The notes under the pieces were generated by a model, which searched no databases, had not been told where the DNA came from, and saw nothing but the letters and a program-made list of their open reading frames with translations. A stretch of DNA of 64,000 nt from Streptomyces coeruleorubidus (GTDB lineage: Bacteria; Actinomycetota; Actinomycetes; Streptomycetales; Streptomycetaceae): assembly GCF_008705135.1 (NCBI RefSeq), contig NZ_CP023694.1:2356001-2420000 (forward strand). The letters are read 5' to 3'. The translations under genes were made by a program, and so were the position numbers. Shown here piece by piece: positions 43,112-54,963 of the stretch (position 1 is the stretch's first letter; every line of letters begins with the position of its first letter).

Positions 43112-44194
43112 ATGGCGACCATGGCCGACGTCGCGCGGAGCGCCGGTGTCTCCGTGGCGACCGTCTCGCACGTCCTGAACGGCACCCGGCCGGTGCTGCC
43201 GCACACCCGCCAGGCGGTTCTGGACGCCGTGGAGGAGCTGGGCTACACCACGAACACGCTGGCTCGTTCCCTGGTGACCGCCCGCACCCGGTCCATCGGG
43301 CTGGCGGTGTCGGCGATCAGCAACCCGTACTTCACGGAGATCCTCCAGGGCGTCGAGGCCGGCGCCCTGGAGCACGGCTACAGCCTCCTGATCGCCGACC
43401 CGCACGACGACCCGGAGCACGAACGCAAGGTCGTCCGGCTGCTGCACGAACGCCGGGTGGACGGCATGATCGTCGCGCCCTCCGCGGATCCGCGCGGACT
43501 GCTCGCCTACCTGGGGCGGCACGAAGTGCCGGCCGTGTTCCTCGACCGGCTGGTCGACGTGCCGGACGGCGGACCGCGCTTCGACCAGGTCTGCGCCGAC
43601 AACGCCGAACCGATGTCCCGGCTGGTCGCCCATCTCGCCGGTCTCGGCCATCGCCGGATCGGGCTGGTGGCGGGACGGCCGGGGCTCAGCACCACGAGCG
43701 AGCGGATCACCGGCTACCGGACCGGCCTCGCGTTCGCGGGGCTGCCGTACGACGAACGGCTCCTGGTGCACGGCGACTCGGAGTCGGCCGGCGCCGAACA
43801 GGCCACCGCCGCCCTGCTGTCCCTCGCCGTGCCGCCCACCGCGCTGGTCACCGGCAACAACGCGATGACCATCGGGGCGCTGCGGGCCCTGCGCGCTCAC
43901 GGCCTGTCCGTGCCCGGCGACATCGCGCTGTGCTGCTTCGACGACTTCGCCTGGGCGGACCTGTTCTCGCCCCGGCTCACCGCCGTCGCGCAGCCCAGCA
44001 GGGACATCGGCGCCCGGGCCGTACGCGTGCTCCTGGAGCGTCTCGCCGAGCCGGACCGGCCCGCCCGGACCGTGCGGCTCCCCTGCACCTTCGTCCACCG
44101 CACGTCGTGCGGCTGCCCCGAGGAGCCGGGGCGGTCCGTGCGGCTTGAGCAGCCTGAGCAGCCCGCGCAGTCCGAGAGAGGAACCGTCGCATGA
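43112..44194 (+). CDS. LacI-family sugar-responsive repressor
   Basis: A 360-residue regulator. The N-terminal HTH and hinge (MADVARSAGVSVATVSHVLN, then YTTNTLARSLVTARTRSIGL) is followed by a periplasmic-binding-protein-like effector domain (SAISNPYFTEILQGVEAGAL, FLDRLVD, VTGNNAMTIGALRALRAHGL, IALCCFDDFAWADLFSPRLT). The C-terminus carries a CGCPEE motif and a Glu/Gln-rich tail. ATG 43112 has GGAGGAGGGAG upstream. The stop overlaps the ATG of the kinase gene, and a perfect palindrome sits at the promoter, so it should repress its own operon until a sugar or sugar phosphate binds. Confidence 0.95.
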   Translation: MATMADVARSAGVSVATVSHVLNGTRPVLPHTRQAVLDAVEELGYTTNTLARSLVTARTRSIGLAVSAISNPYFTEILQGVEAGALEHGYSLLIADPHDDPEHERKVVRLLHERRVDGMIVAPSADPRGLLAYLGRHEVPAVFLDRLVDVPDGGPRFDQVCADNAEPMSRLVAHLAGLGHRRIGLVAGRPGLSTTSERITGYRTGLAFAGLPYDERLLVHGDSESAGAEQATAALLSLAVPPTALVTGNNAMTIGALRALRAHGLSVPGDIALCCFDDFAWADLFSPRLTAVAQPSRDIGARAVRVLLERLAEPDRPARTVRLPCTFVHRTSCGCPEEPGRSVRLEQPEQPAQSERGTVA

Positions 44195-45096
44195 TCGTCG
44201 TCGCCGGTGAGGCACTGATCGACCTGGTACCGCGGGGCACGGGTGCCCTGGCGGCACTCCAGCCGGCGCTCGGCGGCGGCCCGTACAACACGGCGGTGGC
44301 GCTGGGCCGTCTCGGCTCGCCCGCCGCCTTCTGTTCCCGGGTGTCGTACGACGCCTTCGGGGAGGCCCTGCTGGACCGGCTGCGGGAGACCGGGGTGGAC
44401 GTGTCGTCGGTGCAGCGCGGCGCCGAGCCCACGACCCTCGCCGTCGCCACGGTCGGCGCGGACGGCTCGGCGGCGTACTCCTTCTACGTCGACGGGACGG
44501 CGGACCGGCTGTTCACGGCGCCCTCAGCGCTGCCGCCCGGCACCCGGGCCGTCTCCTTCGGGACCTGCTCGCTGGTGCTGGAGCCGGGGGCGAGCGCCTA
44601 CGAGGAGCTGATGCGTGCGGCGGCCGCGCAGGGCGTGTTCACCGCGCTGGACCCGAACATCAGGGCCGGGCTGATCCCGGACGCGGACGCCTACCGGGCG
44701 CGGTTCAAGAGCTGGCTGCCGTCGGTGTCGCTGCTGAAGCTGTCCGAGGAGGACGCCCAGTGGCTCGGCGGCACGCCCCAGGAGTGGCTGGCCGCCGGCC
44801 CCGCGGCGGTCGTGATCACCCGGGGCGGCGACGGGCTGACCGCCTTCACCGCCGGCGGCGAGTACGCGGTGCCGGGCGAGCGGGTGGAGGTCGTGGACAC
44901 GATCGGCGCGGGCGACACGGTGAACGCGGCGCTGCTGCACGGGCTCGCGGCGCGCGACGCGCTCAGCGCGCAGGCGCTGGCCGCTCTGGGGCCGGAAGGC
45001 TGGGCGGGGCTGCTGGGCTTCGCGGCCCGTGCGGCGGCGGTCACCTGCTCCCGGGCCGGTGCCGAACCGCCGTACGCGCACGAGCTGGAGGGCTGA
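44191..45096 (+). CDS. PfkB-family carbohydrate kinase (fructokinase-like)
   Basis: A 301-residue sugar kinase of the ribokinase/PfkB family. N-terminal GGGPYNTAVALGRLG is the substrate and lid region, and the C-terminal signature DTIGAGDTVNAALLHGL carries the anion hole and catalytic aspartate. SKRVSYDAFG-like spacing (SRVSYDAFGEALLDRLRETG) and DPNIRAGL resemble fructokinases. It overlaps the LacI gene, so the regulator probably senses a sugar that this enzyme phosphorylates. No transporter gene is adjacent. The exact substrate is inferred, not shown. Confidence 0.88.
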   Translation: MIVVAGEALIDLVPRGTGALAALQPALGGGPYNTAVALGRLGSPAAFCSRVSYDAFGEALLDRLRETGVDVSSVQRGAEPTTLAVATVGADGSAAYSFYVDGTADRLFTAPSALPPGTRAVSFGTCSLVLEPGASAYEELMRAAAAQGVFTALDPNIRAGLIPDADAYRARFKSWLPSVSLLKLSEEDAQWLGGTPQEWLAAGPAAVVITRGGDGLTAFTAGGEYAVPGERVEVVDTIGAGDTVNAALLHGLAARDALSAQALAALGPEGWAGLLGFAARAAAVTCSRAGAEPPYAHELEG

Positions 45097-45147
45097 CGCC
45101 TCCCGCGACCAGGGCGGACGACGTGGACCGCGTCCCGGGCGCGTCGC

Positions 45148-46008
45148 TCAGCCGGCCGCCACGGCCCGCAGCGCCCCGGGACGACGGCCGTTGAGGCGGT
45201 CCAGGGCGGTGGCCGTGGCCTCGTCCGCGGGCAGGTGGACGATCACGCGCTGGCCTTCGTCGGGCAGTGCCAACGTCTCGTGGAGCAGTCGCAGCGATCC
45301 CGCCTCGGGGTGCTCGATGTGCTGGGAGCCCGTCCGCCGCGGTGCCGCGGCCAGGTCGGCGAACCGGTCGGCGAAGTCCGCCCCGGCCGTCACCGTCAGC
45401 TCGTCGGCCAGCTCGGCGAGGTGCGGGTCCCGCAAGGGGACGCCGTGCCGGAGCCGGGCGACGAGGTCGTCGGCCACCCGGTCCCAGTCGCGGTAGGCGC
45501 TGCGGGCCCGCTCGTCGGTGAACAGGTACCGCAGCAGGTTGGGGCGCTCGTCGTCGAGCAGGCCGAGGGGGCCGGCCAGGCGTTCGTAACCGGCCGTGTG
45601 GGCGAGGACGTCGCCGATCCAGTTGACCACCAGCGCGGGAGCCGGCTCCAGGTGGTCCAGCACGGCCCGTACGGTGGGGCGCGCCGTGTGGCTGAGCGAC
45701 GGGGCCGCCGCGCAGACCAGCGGGTCGCCGCCGTTGGCCTCCTTGGTGAGGCGGCGCAGCAGCATCCGGTCGGCGAGGGAGAGGTTGAGGGCGTCGGCGA
45801 GGGCGCCGAGCACCTGGGCCGAGGGGTTGCGGTCACGTCCCTGTTCCAGCCGGGTGAGGTACTCGACGCTGATGCCCGCGAGGGTGGCCAGCTCGGCGCG
45901 CCGCAGGCCCGGGGTGCGGCGCCGGGGGCCGGCGGGCAAGCCCGCCTCGGCCGGGGTGACGGCTTCGCGCCAGGTGCGCAGGAACGTGCCCAACTCGTTG
46001 TCGCTCAC
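45148..46008 (-). CDS. XRE-family regulator with MmyB-like ligand-binding domain
   Basis: A 286-residue regulator. An XRE HTH lies at about residues 8-85 (RTPGLRRAELATLAGISVEYLTRLEQGRDRNPSAQVL), followed by the MmyB-like domain (ALVVNWIGDVLAHTAGYERL, RNLLRYLF-like LLRYLFTDERARSAYRDWD, and the C-terminal HPEAGSLRLLHETLALPDEG). This family is abundant in Streptomyces and is usually divergent from the gene it controls. Here that is the yceI-like gene, with about 100 bp between the starts. GTG 46008 begins the family N-terminus. Confidence 0.92.
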   Translation of the reverse strand: MSDNELGTFLRTWREAVTPAEAGLPAGPRRRTPGLRRAELATLAGISVEYLTRLEQGRDRNPSAQVLGALADALNLSLADRMLLRRLTKEANGGDPLVCAAAPSLSHTARPTVRAVLDHLEPAPALVVNWIGDVLAHTAGYERLAGPLGLLDDERPNLLRYLFTDERARSAYRDWDRVADDLVARLRHGVPLRDPHLAELADELTVTAGADFADRFADLAAAPRRTGSQHIEHPEAGSLRLLHETLALPDEGQRVIVHLPADEATATALDRLNGRRPGALRAVAAG

Positions 46009-46109
46009 CCGCCGAACGTACAGCGCCCGCGGGCGCGGAGGGTGGCCCCGTCACTACTAGGCTCGGGCCGGTCTCCCTCAGGGCGCGCGCAGCCTTCAGG
46101 GTGGAGGGC

Positions 46110-46661
46110 ATGACGAATGACACCGCCACCACCGCCCTGCCGCTGGCCCCGGGGCACTGGGCCCTCGATCCGTTCCACTCCTCCGTGGGCTTCACCGTCC
46201 GTCACCTGGGCATCGCCAAGGTGCGGGGGCGCTTCGAGCGGTTGGAGGCCGAACTGTTCGTCGGGGAGCGCGTCGAGGACGTGCGGGTCTCCGCGACCGT
46301 CGACCTGGCCTCGATCGACACCGGCAACGCCGACCGGGACGCGCATGTACGCGCCTCCGACCTGCTCGACGTCGAGAAGCGCCCGACGATGACGTACCGC
46401 TCGACCCGTGTGTCGGGTGCGGGTGAGGACTGGACGATGGAGGGCGAGCTGACCATCGGCGAGGTGACCCGTCCGGTGACGCTCGCCGTGGAGTTCGGCG
46501 GGCTGGTCGATGTGCCCATGGACGGCAGCCGGCATGCCGGCTTCGAGGCGACGGGCGAGATCCGGCGCAGCGAGTTCGGGCTCGACTTCGCCCCCGGGCT
46601 GCTCGGGGAAGTGGTGAAGATCCAGCTCGACATGCAGTTCGTGGAGCCGAAGAACGCCTGA
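46110..46661 (+). CDS. YceI-family lipocalin-like protein
   Basis: A 183-residue protein of the YceI family, beta-barrel proteins that bind isoprenoid-type lipids. LDPFHSSVGFTVRHLGIAKVRGRF, the repeated-barrel block HVRASDLLDVEKRPTMTYRS and the DGSRHAGFEATGEIRRSEFGL segment are diagnostic. No signal peptide is visible, so it is probably cytoplasmic. ATG 46110 is preferred, with AGGG at 46098-46101; GTG 46101 would add three residues. It is divergent from the XRE/MmyB regulator, which may control it, and is followed by a very strong hairpin. Confidence 0.9.
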   Translation: MTNDTATTALPLAPGHWALDPFHSSVGFTVRHLGIAKVRGRFERLEAELFVGERVEDVRVSATVDLASIDTGNADRDAHVRASDLLDVEKRPTMTYRSTRVSGAGEDWTMEGELTIGEVTRPVTLAVEFGGLVDVPMDGSRHAGFEATGEIRRSEFGLDFAPGLLGEVVKIQLDMQFVEPKNA

Positions 46662-46669
46662 CCGCACAA

Positions 46670-46716
46670 CGACGCGCCGTGGCCCACAGGAAGCTCCTGT
46701 GGGCCACGGCGCGTCG
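46670..46716. terminator. Bidirectional terminator, perfect 22-bp stem
   Basis: Bases 46670-46691 and 46695-46716 are exact reverse complements with a 3-nt loop (AGC); the core is CCGTGGCCCACAGGA. It sits between the convergent yceI-like gene and uvrA. Confidence 0.8.
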
Positions 46717-46741
46717 GCGTAAGCCGTCAGCCCTCGGCCGG

Positions 46742-49765
<3,024 letters not shown>

Positions 49766-49989
49766 GCCGGTCCGCACCTTTCTTGAGAGAAGTGACAGGG
49801 GCGGGGCCCCCGTGCTTTCTCAGACTAGAGGGAGCCACTGACAACGCCCGGTCGGATTCACGGGTTGCCAACAAACCCCGGCTTTCCAGCATGCCCGATG
49901 TCACGACCGACCATATAGCACGTGCTTTCGATTACCGGTACTGGTTCACCACCTTCACCCGAAGGTGTGGCGGGATTAGGGTCAGCACC

Positions 49990-50679
49990 ATGATTGATCA
50001 CGGTCATGACCTGGCATGTGTACATGCCGCTACAGAACGGCTGCTCATCGCAGTCGGCAAACTGGACAACGCCTCTGTGACGCAGCCGTCACGGCTTCCC
50101 GGCTGGACAAGGGGCCACGTGCTGGCCCACCTCGCCCGCAACGCCGACGCCCTCGTGAACGTCCTCGAGGGCCGGCCCATGTACGTCTCCGGCGAGGCCC
50201 GGGACGCCGACATCGAGCAGGACGCCCCGCGCCCCGTCGACGTCCAGCTCGCCGACCTGCGCGAGAGCGCGGCCCGCTTCCAGGAGACCGGGGCCGCTCC
50301 CGCCGACTGGTCGCGCACGGTGGAGCTGCGCAACGGGGTCACGGACTCCGCGTCGCGGGTGCCGTTCCGGCGGTGGGTGGAGGTGGAGCTGCACCACGTG
50401 GACCTCGGGATCGGGTACGAGCTGGAGGATCTGCCGGCGGAGTTCACCGAGCGGGAGATCGCCTTCCTGGCCGACCGGTTCGCCGGCCGTCCCGACGTAC
50501 CGCCCACGCGTCTCACGGACGGCACGCGCGCGTGGAGCACGGGACGGGAGACGGACGCCGGGCCCGAGGCGACCGTCACCGGTTCCCCGGCGGACCTGCT
50601 GGGCTGGCTCGCCGGCCGCCGTACCGGAGCCGGGCTGACGGTGGACGGCGGCCCGCTTCCGGCGCTGCCCCCGCTGTAG
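49990..50679 (+). CDS. DinB/maleylpyruvate isomerase-like (mycothiol-dependent type) protein
   Basis: A 229-residue protein of the actinobacterial maleylpyruvate isomerase family. The N-terminal four-helix DinB-like domain carries metal-site histidines at TRGHVLAHLARNADAL and VEVELHHVDLGIGYE; the C-terminal part is a small alpha/beta domain (ARAWSTGRETDAG ... GSPADLLGWLAGRRT). Members act in mycothiol-dependent isomerisation or transfer. The message is probably leaderless: TAGGGT (49977-49982) lies 7 nt before ATG 49990. The MBL-fold gene follows 35 bp downstream, and glyoxalase II-like MBL proteins also work with thiols, so a shared detoxification role is possible (inference). Confidence 0.82.
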   Translation: MIDHGHDLACVHAATERLLIAVGKLDNASVTQPSRLPGWTRGHVLAHLARNADALVNVLEGRPMYVSGEARDADIEQDAPRPVDVQLADLRESAARFQETGAAPADWSRTVELRNGVTDSASRVPFRRWVEVELHHVDLGIGYELEDLPAEFTEREIAFLADRFAGRPDVPPTRLTDGTRAWSTGRETDAGPEATVTGSPADLLGWLAGRRTGAGLTVDGGPLPALPPL

Positions 50680-50714
50680 GGTCCGGGCCACTGCCCCGCT
50701 ATAGGCTGGCGGAC

Positions 50715-51371
50715 ATGACGTACAGCGGACAGGTGACGGTCGGCGGACCTGCCGACGTGCACGAACTCAAGGACCTGATGATCACCAAGATCGCGGTCGG
50801 TCCGATGAACAACAACGCCTATCTGCTGCGCTGCCGGGCCACGGACGAGCAGTTGCTGATCGACGCCGCGAACGAGGCGCAGACACTGCTCGGCATGATC
50901 GGTGACGACGGCATCGCGTCCGTCGTCACGACCCACCAGCACGGCGATCACTGGCAGGCCCTCGCCGAGGTCGTGGCGGCCACCGGCGCCCGCACATACG
51001 CGGGCCGGGACGACGCCGACGGCATCCCGGTGCGGACCGACGTGCTGGTCGACGACGGCGACACCATCCGGGTGGGGCGCGTGGAGCTCACCGCGCGCCA
51101 CCTGGTCGGGCACACGCCCGGTTCGATCGCCCTCGTCTACGACGACCCGCATGGGCATCCCCATGTGTTCACCGGGGACTGCCTCTTCCCCGGCGGTGTG
51201 GGCAACACCCACAAGGACCCCAAGGCGTTCGCCAGCCTCATCCACGATGTGGAGACCAAGATCTTCGACGTCCTCCCGGACGAGACGTGGGTCTACCCCG
51301 GGCACGGGAACGACACGTCACTGGGTGCGGAGCGCCCGCATCTGCCGGAGTGGCACGCGCGCGGATGGTGA
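50715..51371 (+). CDS. MBL-fold metallo-hydrolase (glyoxalase II-like)
   Basis: A 218-residue metallo-beta-lactamase fold hydrolase. The metal-binding motif THQHGDHWQAL, a later histidine in VGHTPGSIAL, the bridging aspartate in FTGDCLFPGGVG, and the final histidine in YPGHGNDTSLG are all present, as in glyoxalase II and related thioester hydrolases. TATAGGCT (about 50700-50707) lies 7 nt before ATG 50715, suggesting a leaderless message separate from the upstream gene. The substrate is not known. The 23-bp repeat array begins 7 bp past its stop. Confidence 0.88.
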   Translation: MTYSGQVTVGGPADVHELKDLMITKIAVGPMNNNAYLLRCRATDEQLLIDAANEAQTLLGMIGDDGIASVVTTHQHGDHWQALAEVVAATGARTYAGRDDADGIPVRTDVLVDDGDTIRVGRVELTARHLVGHTPGSIALVYDDPHGHPHVFTGDCLFPGGVGNTHKDPKAFASLIHDVETKIFDVLPDETWVYPGHGNDTSLGAERPHLPEWHARGW

Positions 51372-51377
51372 CGGGCC

Positions 51378-51515
51378 GCGCGGGGCGCACGCATGTGTCC
51401 GCGCGGGGCGCACGCATGTGTCCGCGCGGGGCGCACACGTGTGTCCGCGCGGGGCGCACACGTGTGTCCGCGCGGGGCGCACACGTGTGTCCGCGCGGGG
51501 CGCACACGTGTGGAG
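51378..51515. repeat. Six tandem copies of a 23-bp GC-rich unit
   Basis: Unit starts are at 51378, 51401, 51424, 51447, 51470 and 51493. The unit is GCGCGGGGCGC followed by ACACGTGTGTCC; the first two copies read ACGCATGTGTCC instead, and the last copy breaks down after ACACGTGTG. Copies 3-6 contain the 10-bp palindrome CACACGTGTG. Since 23 is not divisible by 3, every frame gives the same 23-residue peptide repeat, which shows that the array is not maintained as coding sequence. It directly follows the MBL gene. Confidence 0.9.
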
Positions 51516-51808
51516 CCGTGGGCCGCGCACGCACCCCGTGTGAATCGTTCGCACACGCCGGTGTCGTACGTACGCTCCCCCTACATGTAGTTGCGTAGTC
51601 AACTGGTAGAAGCCCCGCGCAGGATGACGGCTCCTGGGCGGATGGGCCGCCGGCCTGTCGATCCCCGCCCTCGGCCGGCGGCCCCGGCGACCGCCCAACT
51701 CGGCAAGCGCCAGGGAGTGTTCACAAGAACGCAACACCCGCTCCCACGATGTGAGCACGTTCCGTCGTGACCTCGACAAACGGGACCGGCTGCTGCCAAT
51801 CTCGCGCC
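51516..51808. other. Intergenic region before the amino-acid ABC operon
   Basis: Together with the repeat array this forms a 437-bp gap without a convincing gene. It holds the palindrome CTACATGTAG (51581-51590) and an overlapping inverted repeat AGTTG-N6-CAACT (51589-51593 and 51600-51604). TCGACA (51773-51778) and CAATCT (about 51797-51802) form a possible leaderless promoter for the solute-binding protein gene. Confidence 0.4.
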
Positions 51809-52687
51809 ATGCATCCTGCCCCGCGTGCCCTGCACCGCGCTGCCGCCGCCGTCACCGTCGCCCTGCTCGCCGCCGCCGTCGGCTGTGCGCCGCAGCCGGA
51901 GGAGCCCGCGGCCGGCGCGTCCTCGGCCGGAAAGACCTGCGAGAAGGGCAAGTTGGCCACCCGGACCGGGGGCAAGCTGACGATCGCCACCGACGAACCC
52001 GCCTACGAGCCGTGGTTCAAGGACGACGACCCCGCCAGCGGCAAGGGCTTCGAGTCGGCGGTCGCGTACGCCGTCGCCGGGCAACTCGGCTACGGCAAGG
52101 ACAAGGTCGTCTGGCAGACCGTCCCGTTCAACAAGGCCTTCGCGCCCGGCGAGAAGACGTTCGACTTCGACATCAACCAGGTGTCCGTCAGCGACGAGCG
52201 CAAGAAGGCCGTGGACTTCTCGGCCGGCTACTACGACGTGCGCCAGGCCGTCGTCGCCCTTAAGGGCTCCAAGGCGGCCAAGGCGAAGAGCGTCGCGGAC
52301 CTGAAGGACCTGAAGCTGGGCGCACAGGTCGGCACCACCAGCCTCGACTACATCGACGACGTGGTGCGGCCCACGCGGGCGGCCGCCGTGTTCGCCAAGA
52401 ACGACCAGGCCAAGTCAGCGCTGAAGAACGGCCAGGTCGACGCCATCGTCGTGGACCTGCCGACCGCCTTCTACATCACCGGTGCCGAGGTCACGGACGC
52501 GACGATCGTCGGCCAGTTCGAAAACCGGGGCGGTACGCCGGAACAGTTCGGTCTCGTCCTCGACAAGGGCAGCGCGCTCACCTCCTGCGTCTCACGGGCC
52601 GTGGACGCGCTGCGCGAGGACGGCACGCTGGCGAGGATCGAGAAGCAGTGGCTGTCGGACGCCGTCGACGCTCCGGTGCTCAAGTGA
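51809..52687 (+). CDS. Amino-acid ABC importer solute-binding lipoprotein
   Basis: A 292-residue family 3 solute-binding protein. The signal peptide ALHRAAAAVTVALLAAAVGC ends in a lipobox cysteine. The mature part has the family blocks GKLTIATDEPAYEPWFKDD, FDFDINQVSVSDERKKAVDFSAGYY and SVADLKDLKLGAQVGTTS. It should present a polar amino acid to the permease encoded next. ATG 51809 is chosen because it gives a proper signal peptide; there is no clear ribosome-binding site, so it may be leaderless. The stop overlaps the permease GTG. Confidence 0.92.
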   Translation: MHPAPRALHRAAAAVTVALLAAAVGCAPQPEEPAAGASSAGKTCEKGKLATRTGGKLTIATDEPAYEPWFKDDDPASGKGFESAVAYAVAGQLGYGKDKVVWQTVPFNKAFAPGEKTFDFDINQVSVSDERKKAVDFSAGYYDVRQAVVALKGSKAAKAKSVADLKDLKLGAQVGTTSLDYIDDVVRPTRAAAVFAKNDQAKSALKNGQVDAIVVDLPTAFYITGAEVTDATIVGQFENRGGTPEQFGLVLDKGSALTSCVSRAVDALREDGTLARIEKQWLSDAVDAPVLK

Positions 52688-53586
52688 CGGTGAACAAGGA
52701 GGAGCCCGCGGTGGGCTCCGGCGAGCACGACGCGCGGGACGGTTACGTGCCGTCGCAGCGGCGTCTGGACCGTGAGCGCTACAAGCGCGCCCGCGCTCGG
52801 CGCGCCACGGCGATCGGCGCGCTCTCGACCCTCGTCACCGGAGCCGTCCTCTATCTGGTCGTGGTCAACGCCCCGGGCTGGCCGCGCACCAAGGAGACCT
52901 TCTTCGACTGGGGGTACGCGCGCGAGGCGCTCCCGAAGGTCCTCGAAGGCCTGTGGCTGAACGTCCGGCTGCTGCTGGTGTGCGGGGCCGCGGTGCTCGT
53001 CCTCGGCATGCTGATCGCCGTGGCCCGTACGCTGCGCGGCCCGGTGTTCTTCCCCCTGCGCGTTCTGGCCGCCGCGTACACCGACTTCTTCCGGGGCCTG
53101 CCACTCATCATCAACCTGATGATCGTGGTCCTCGGCGTCCCGGCACTGCGGCTCCAGGGCGTGACCGTCGACCCGGTAGTCCTCGGCGGCACCGCGCTCA
53201 CCCTGACGTACTCGGCGTACGTCGCCGAGGTGTTCCGGGCCGGCATCGAGTCCGTGCACCCCTCGCAGCGCGCCGCGGCCCGATCGCTCGGGCTCAGCAA
53301 CCGGCAGGCGCTGCGGTACGTGGTACTGCCCCAGGCGGTGCGCCGCCAGGTGCCGCCGCTGCTGAACGACCTGGTGTCGCTCCAGAAGGACACCGGGCTG
53401 GTCTCGATCGGCGGTGCGGTGGACGCCGTACGGGCCGCCGACATCATCGTGGGCCGCAGCCTCAACTACACGCCGTACATCGTCGCGGGTCTGGTCTTCG
53501 TCGCGCTGACCATTCCCATGACCCGCTTCACGGACTGGGTGACGGCACGGATGGACCGACGGCGGGCCCAGGGAGGAATCACATGA
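52684..53586 (+). CDS. Polar amino-acid ABC importer permease
   Basis: A 300-residue HisM/GlnP-type permease. About 40 charged residues precede the first helix (ALSTLVTGAVLYLVVVNAPGW), followed by four or five more helices. FFRGLPLIINLMIVVLG and the coupling loop RAAARSLGLSNRQALRYVVL are typical of polar amino-acid permeases. GTG 52684 overlaps the binding-protein stop, and the stop overlaps ATG of the ATPase gene. It probably works as a homodimer, since only one permease gene is present. Confidence 0.93.
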   Translation: MTVNKEEPAVGSGEHDARDGYVPSQRRLDRERYKRARARRATAIGALSTLVTGAVLYLVVVNAPGWPRTKETFFDWGYAREALPKVLEGLWLNVRLLLVCGAAVLVLGMLIAVARTLRGPVFFPLRVLAAAYTDFFRGLPLIINLMIVVLGVPALRLQGVTVDPVVLGGTALTLTYSAYVAEVFRAGIESVHPSQRAAARSLGLSNRQALRYVVLPQAVRRQVPPLLNDLVSLQKDTGLVSIGGAVDAVRAADIIVGRSLNYTPYIVAGLVFVALTIPMTRFTDWVTARMDRRRAQGGIT

Positions 53587-54335
53587 GCGACGCGCCCGTG
53601 CTGCGCATGGAGTCCGTCCGCAAGACCTTCGGCGGTTCGGTGGTGCTGCGGGACATCGACCTGGAGGTCGCCCCGCACACGGTCACCGCGCTGATCGGCG
53701 CCTCCGGCTCCGGCAAGTCCACGCTGCTGCGGTGCGCGAACCTGCTGGAGGAGATCGACGACGGGGCGATCTGGCTGGACGACGAGGAGATCACCGACCC
53801 ACGCGTCGACCAGGACGCCGTACGCCGCAGGATCGGCGTGGTCTTCCAGGCCTACAACCTCTTCCCGCACCTGACGGTCCTGGAGAACATCACGCTCGCG
53901 CCGCGCCGCGTGCACGGTGTGCCGCGTGCCGAGGCCGAGGCACGCGCGCGTGAACTGCTGGAGCGGCTCGGGCTCGGGGGGAAGGCGGGCGAGTACCCGG
54001 ACCGGTTGAGCGGCGGCCAGCAGCAGCGGGCGGCGATCGTCCGTGCCCTGGCCGTACGGCCCCGGCTGCTGCTGCTCGACGAGATCACCGCCGCCCTCGA
54101 CCCCGAGCTGGTGGGCGAGGTCCTCACCGTCGTCCGCGATCTGAAGGACGAGGGCATGACCATGGTGCTGGCCACGCACGAGATGGCCTTCGCGCGGGAG
54201 GTCGCCGACCAGGTGTGTTTCCTGGAGGGCGGCGTGGTGCTGGAACGCGGCACCGCGGAGCAGGTCTTCGGGGAACCACGGCAGGAGCGCACGCGGCGCT
54301 TCCTGCGGCGGATCATGGAGGCGGGGCGGTTGTAG
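53583..54335 (+). CDS. Polar amino-acid ABC importer ATP-binding protein
   Basis: A 250-residue ATPase of the GlnQ/HisP type with Walker [20 protein letters not shown]-loop VVFQAYNLFPHLTVLENIT, signature LSGGQQQRAAIVRAL, Walker B LLLLDEITAALDPE (isoleucine-threonine in place of the common proline-threonine) and switch histidine ATHEMAFAREVAD. ATG 53583 overlaps the permease stop. It is the last gene of the three-gene importer operon and is convergent with aroQ. Confidence 0.94.
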   Translation: MSDAPVLRMESVRKTFGGSVVLRDIDLEVAPHTVTALIGASGSGKSTLLRCANLLEEIDDGAIWLDDEEITDPRVDQDAVRRRIGVVFQAYNLFPHLTVLENITLAPRRVHGVPRAEAEARARELLERLGLGGKAGEYPDRLSGGQQQRAAIVRALAVRPRLLLLDEITAALDPELVGEVLTVVRDLKDEGMTMVLATHEMAFAREVADQVCFLEGGVVLERGTAEQVFGEPRQERTRRFLRRIMEAGRL

Positions 54336-54386
54336 TCGTGGAGACGGGACAATTGTGATCGTTGAGCAGGACGGTCGCAGAAGACC

Positions 54387-54860
54387 TCAGGCGTCCGCGT
54401 GCCCCGCCCCGGCCAGCGCCGCGACCCGCTCCACGCCGAACACGTACCCCTGCACCCCGCAGCCCGCGATGACCCCGTCGGCACGCAGCGAGACGTAGGA
54501 GTGGTGCCGGAACGACTCACGCTTGTGGATGTTGGAGATGTGGACCTCCAACACCGGCATGCCGTCGCAGGTGTTGAGGGCGTCCAGGATGGCGACGGAG
54601 GTGTGCGAGTAGGCCCCCGGATTGATCACGATGCCGCAGTGGTTCAGCCGCGCCTCGTGGATCCAGTCCACGAGCTCGCCCTCGTGGTTGGACTGGCGGA
54701 AGTCGACCGTGCCGCCGTGCGCGGCCGCCGCCTTGGCGCACAGGGCCTCGACGTCGGCGAGGGTGTCGGAGCCGTAGATCTCCGGCTGCCGCTGGCCGAG
54801 CAGGTTCAGGTTGGGGCCGTTGAGGATCATGATCGGGGCGTTGGCCAGGGTGCGGGGCAC
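54387..54860 (-). CDS. aroQ: 3-Dehydroquinate dehydratase, type II
   Basis: A 157-residue flavodoxin-like enzyme for the third step of the shikimate pathway. N-terminal [21 protein letters not shown] carries the catalytic arginine and tyrosine lid; [17 protein letters not shown] and VEVHISN-like [20 protein letters not shown] form the active site. GTG 54860 directly follows GGAGGAACC and gives the usual length; the longer frame to 54926 is not supported. It is a single gene, convergent with the amino-acid importer and divergent from the S66 peptidase gene. Confidence 0.96.
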   Translation of the reverse strand: MPRTLANAPIMILNGPNLNLLGQRQPEIYGSDTLADVEALCAKAAAAHGGTVDFRQSNHEGELVDWIHEARLNHCGIVINPGAYSHTSVAILDALNTCDGMPVLEVHISNIHKRESFRHHSYVSLRADGVIAGCGVQGYVFGVERVAALAGAGHADA

Positions 54861-54963
54861 GGTTCCTCCGGTCCGTTCGAGGTCGGGCGGCCCGTGGCGG
54901 ACCGCTGCTCGGACCCGGTTTATCACGGTGCGCCGACAGCTCGCCGGGCCCTAGCCTCCCGGC

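Noticed and set aside
49780..49989. An SOS (LexA) box upstream of uvrA
   Set aside because: No GAAC-N4-GTTC-like palindrome was found in the 210-bp upstream gap.
51378..51515. The repeat array as a CRISPR locus
   Set aside because: Units are contiguous 23-bp copies without unique spacers, and there are no cas genes in the window.
51378..51515. The repeat array as replication iterons
   Set aside because: No rep, dnaA or parA gene and no AT-rich unwinding element is nearby.
51238..51598. Open frames across the 23-bp repeats in all frames, encoding a 23-residue peptide repeat (for example RTHVSARGAHVCPRG)
   Set aside because: All frames, on both strands, stay open simply because the repeat unit lacks stops and its length is not a multiple of three. 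No start site or conservation evidence supports translation.
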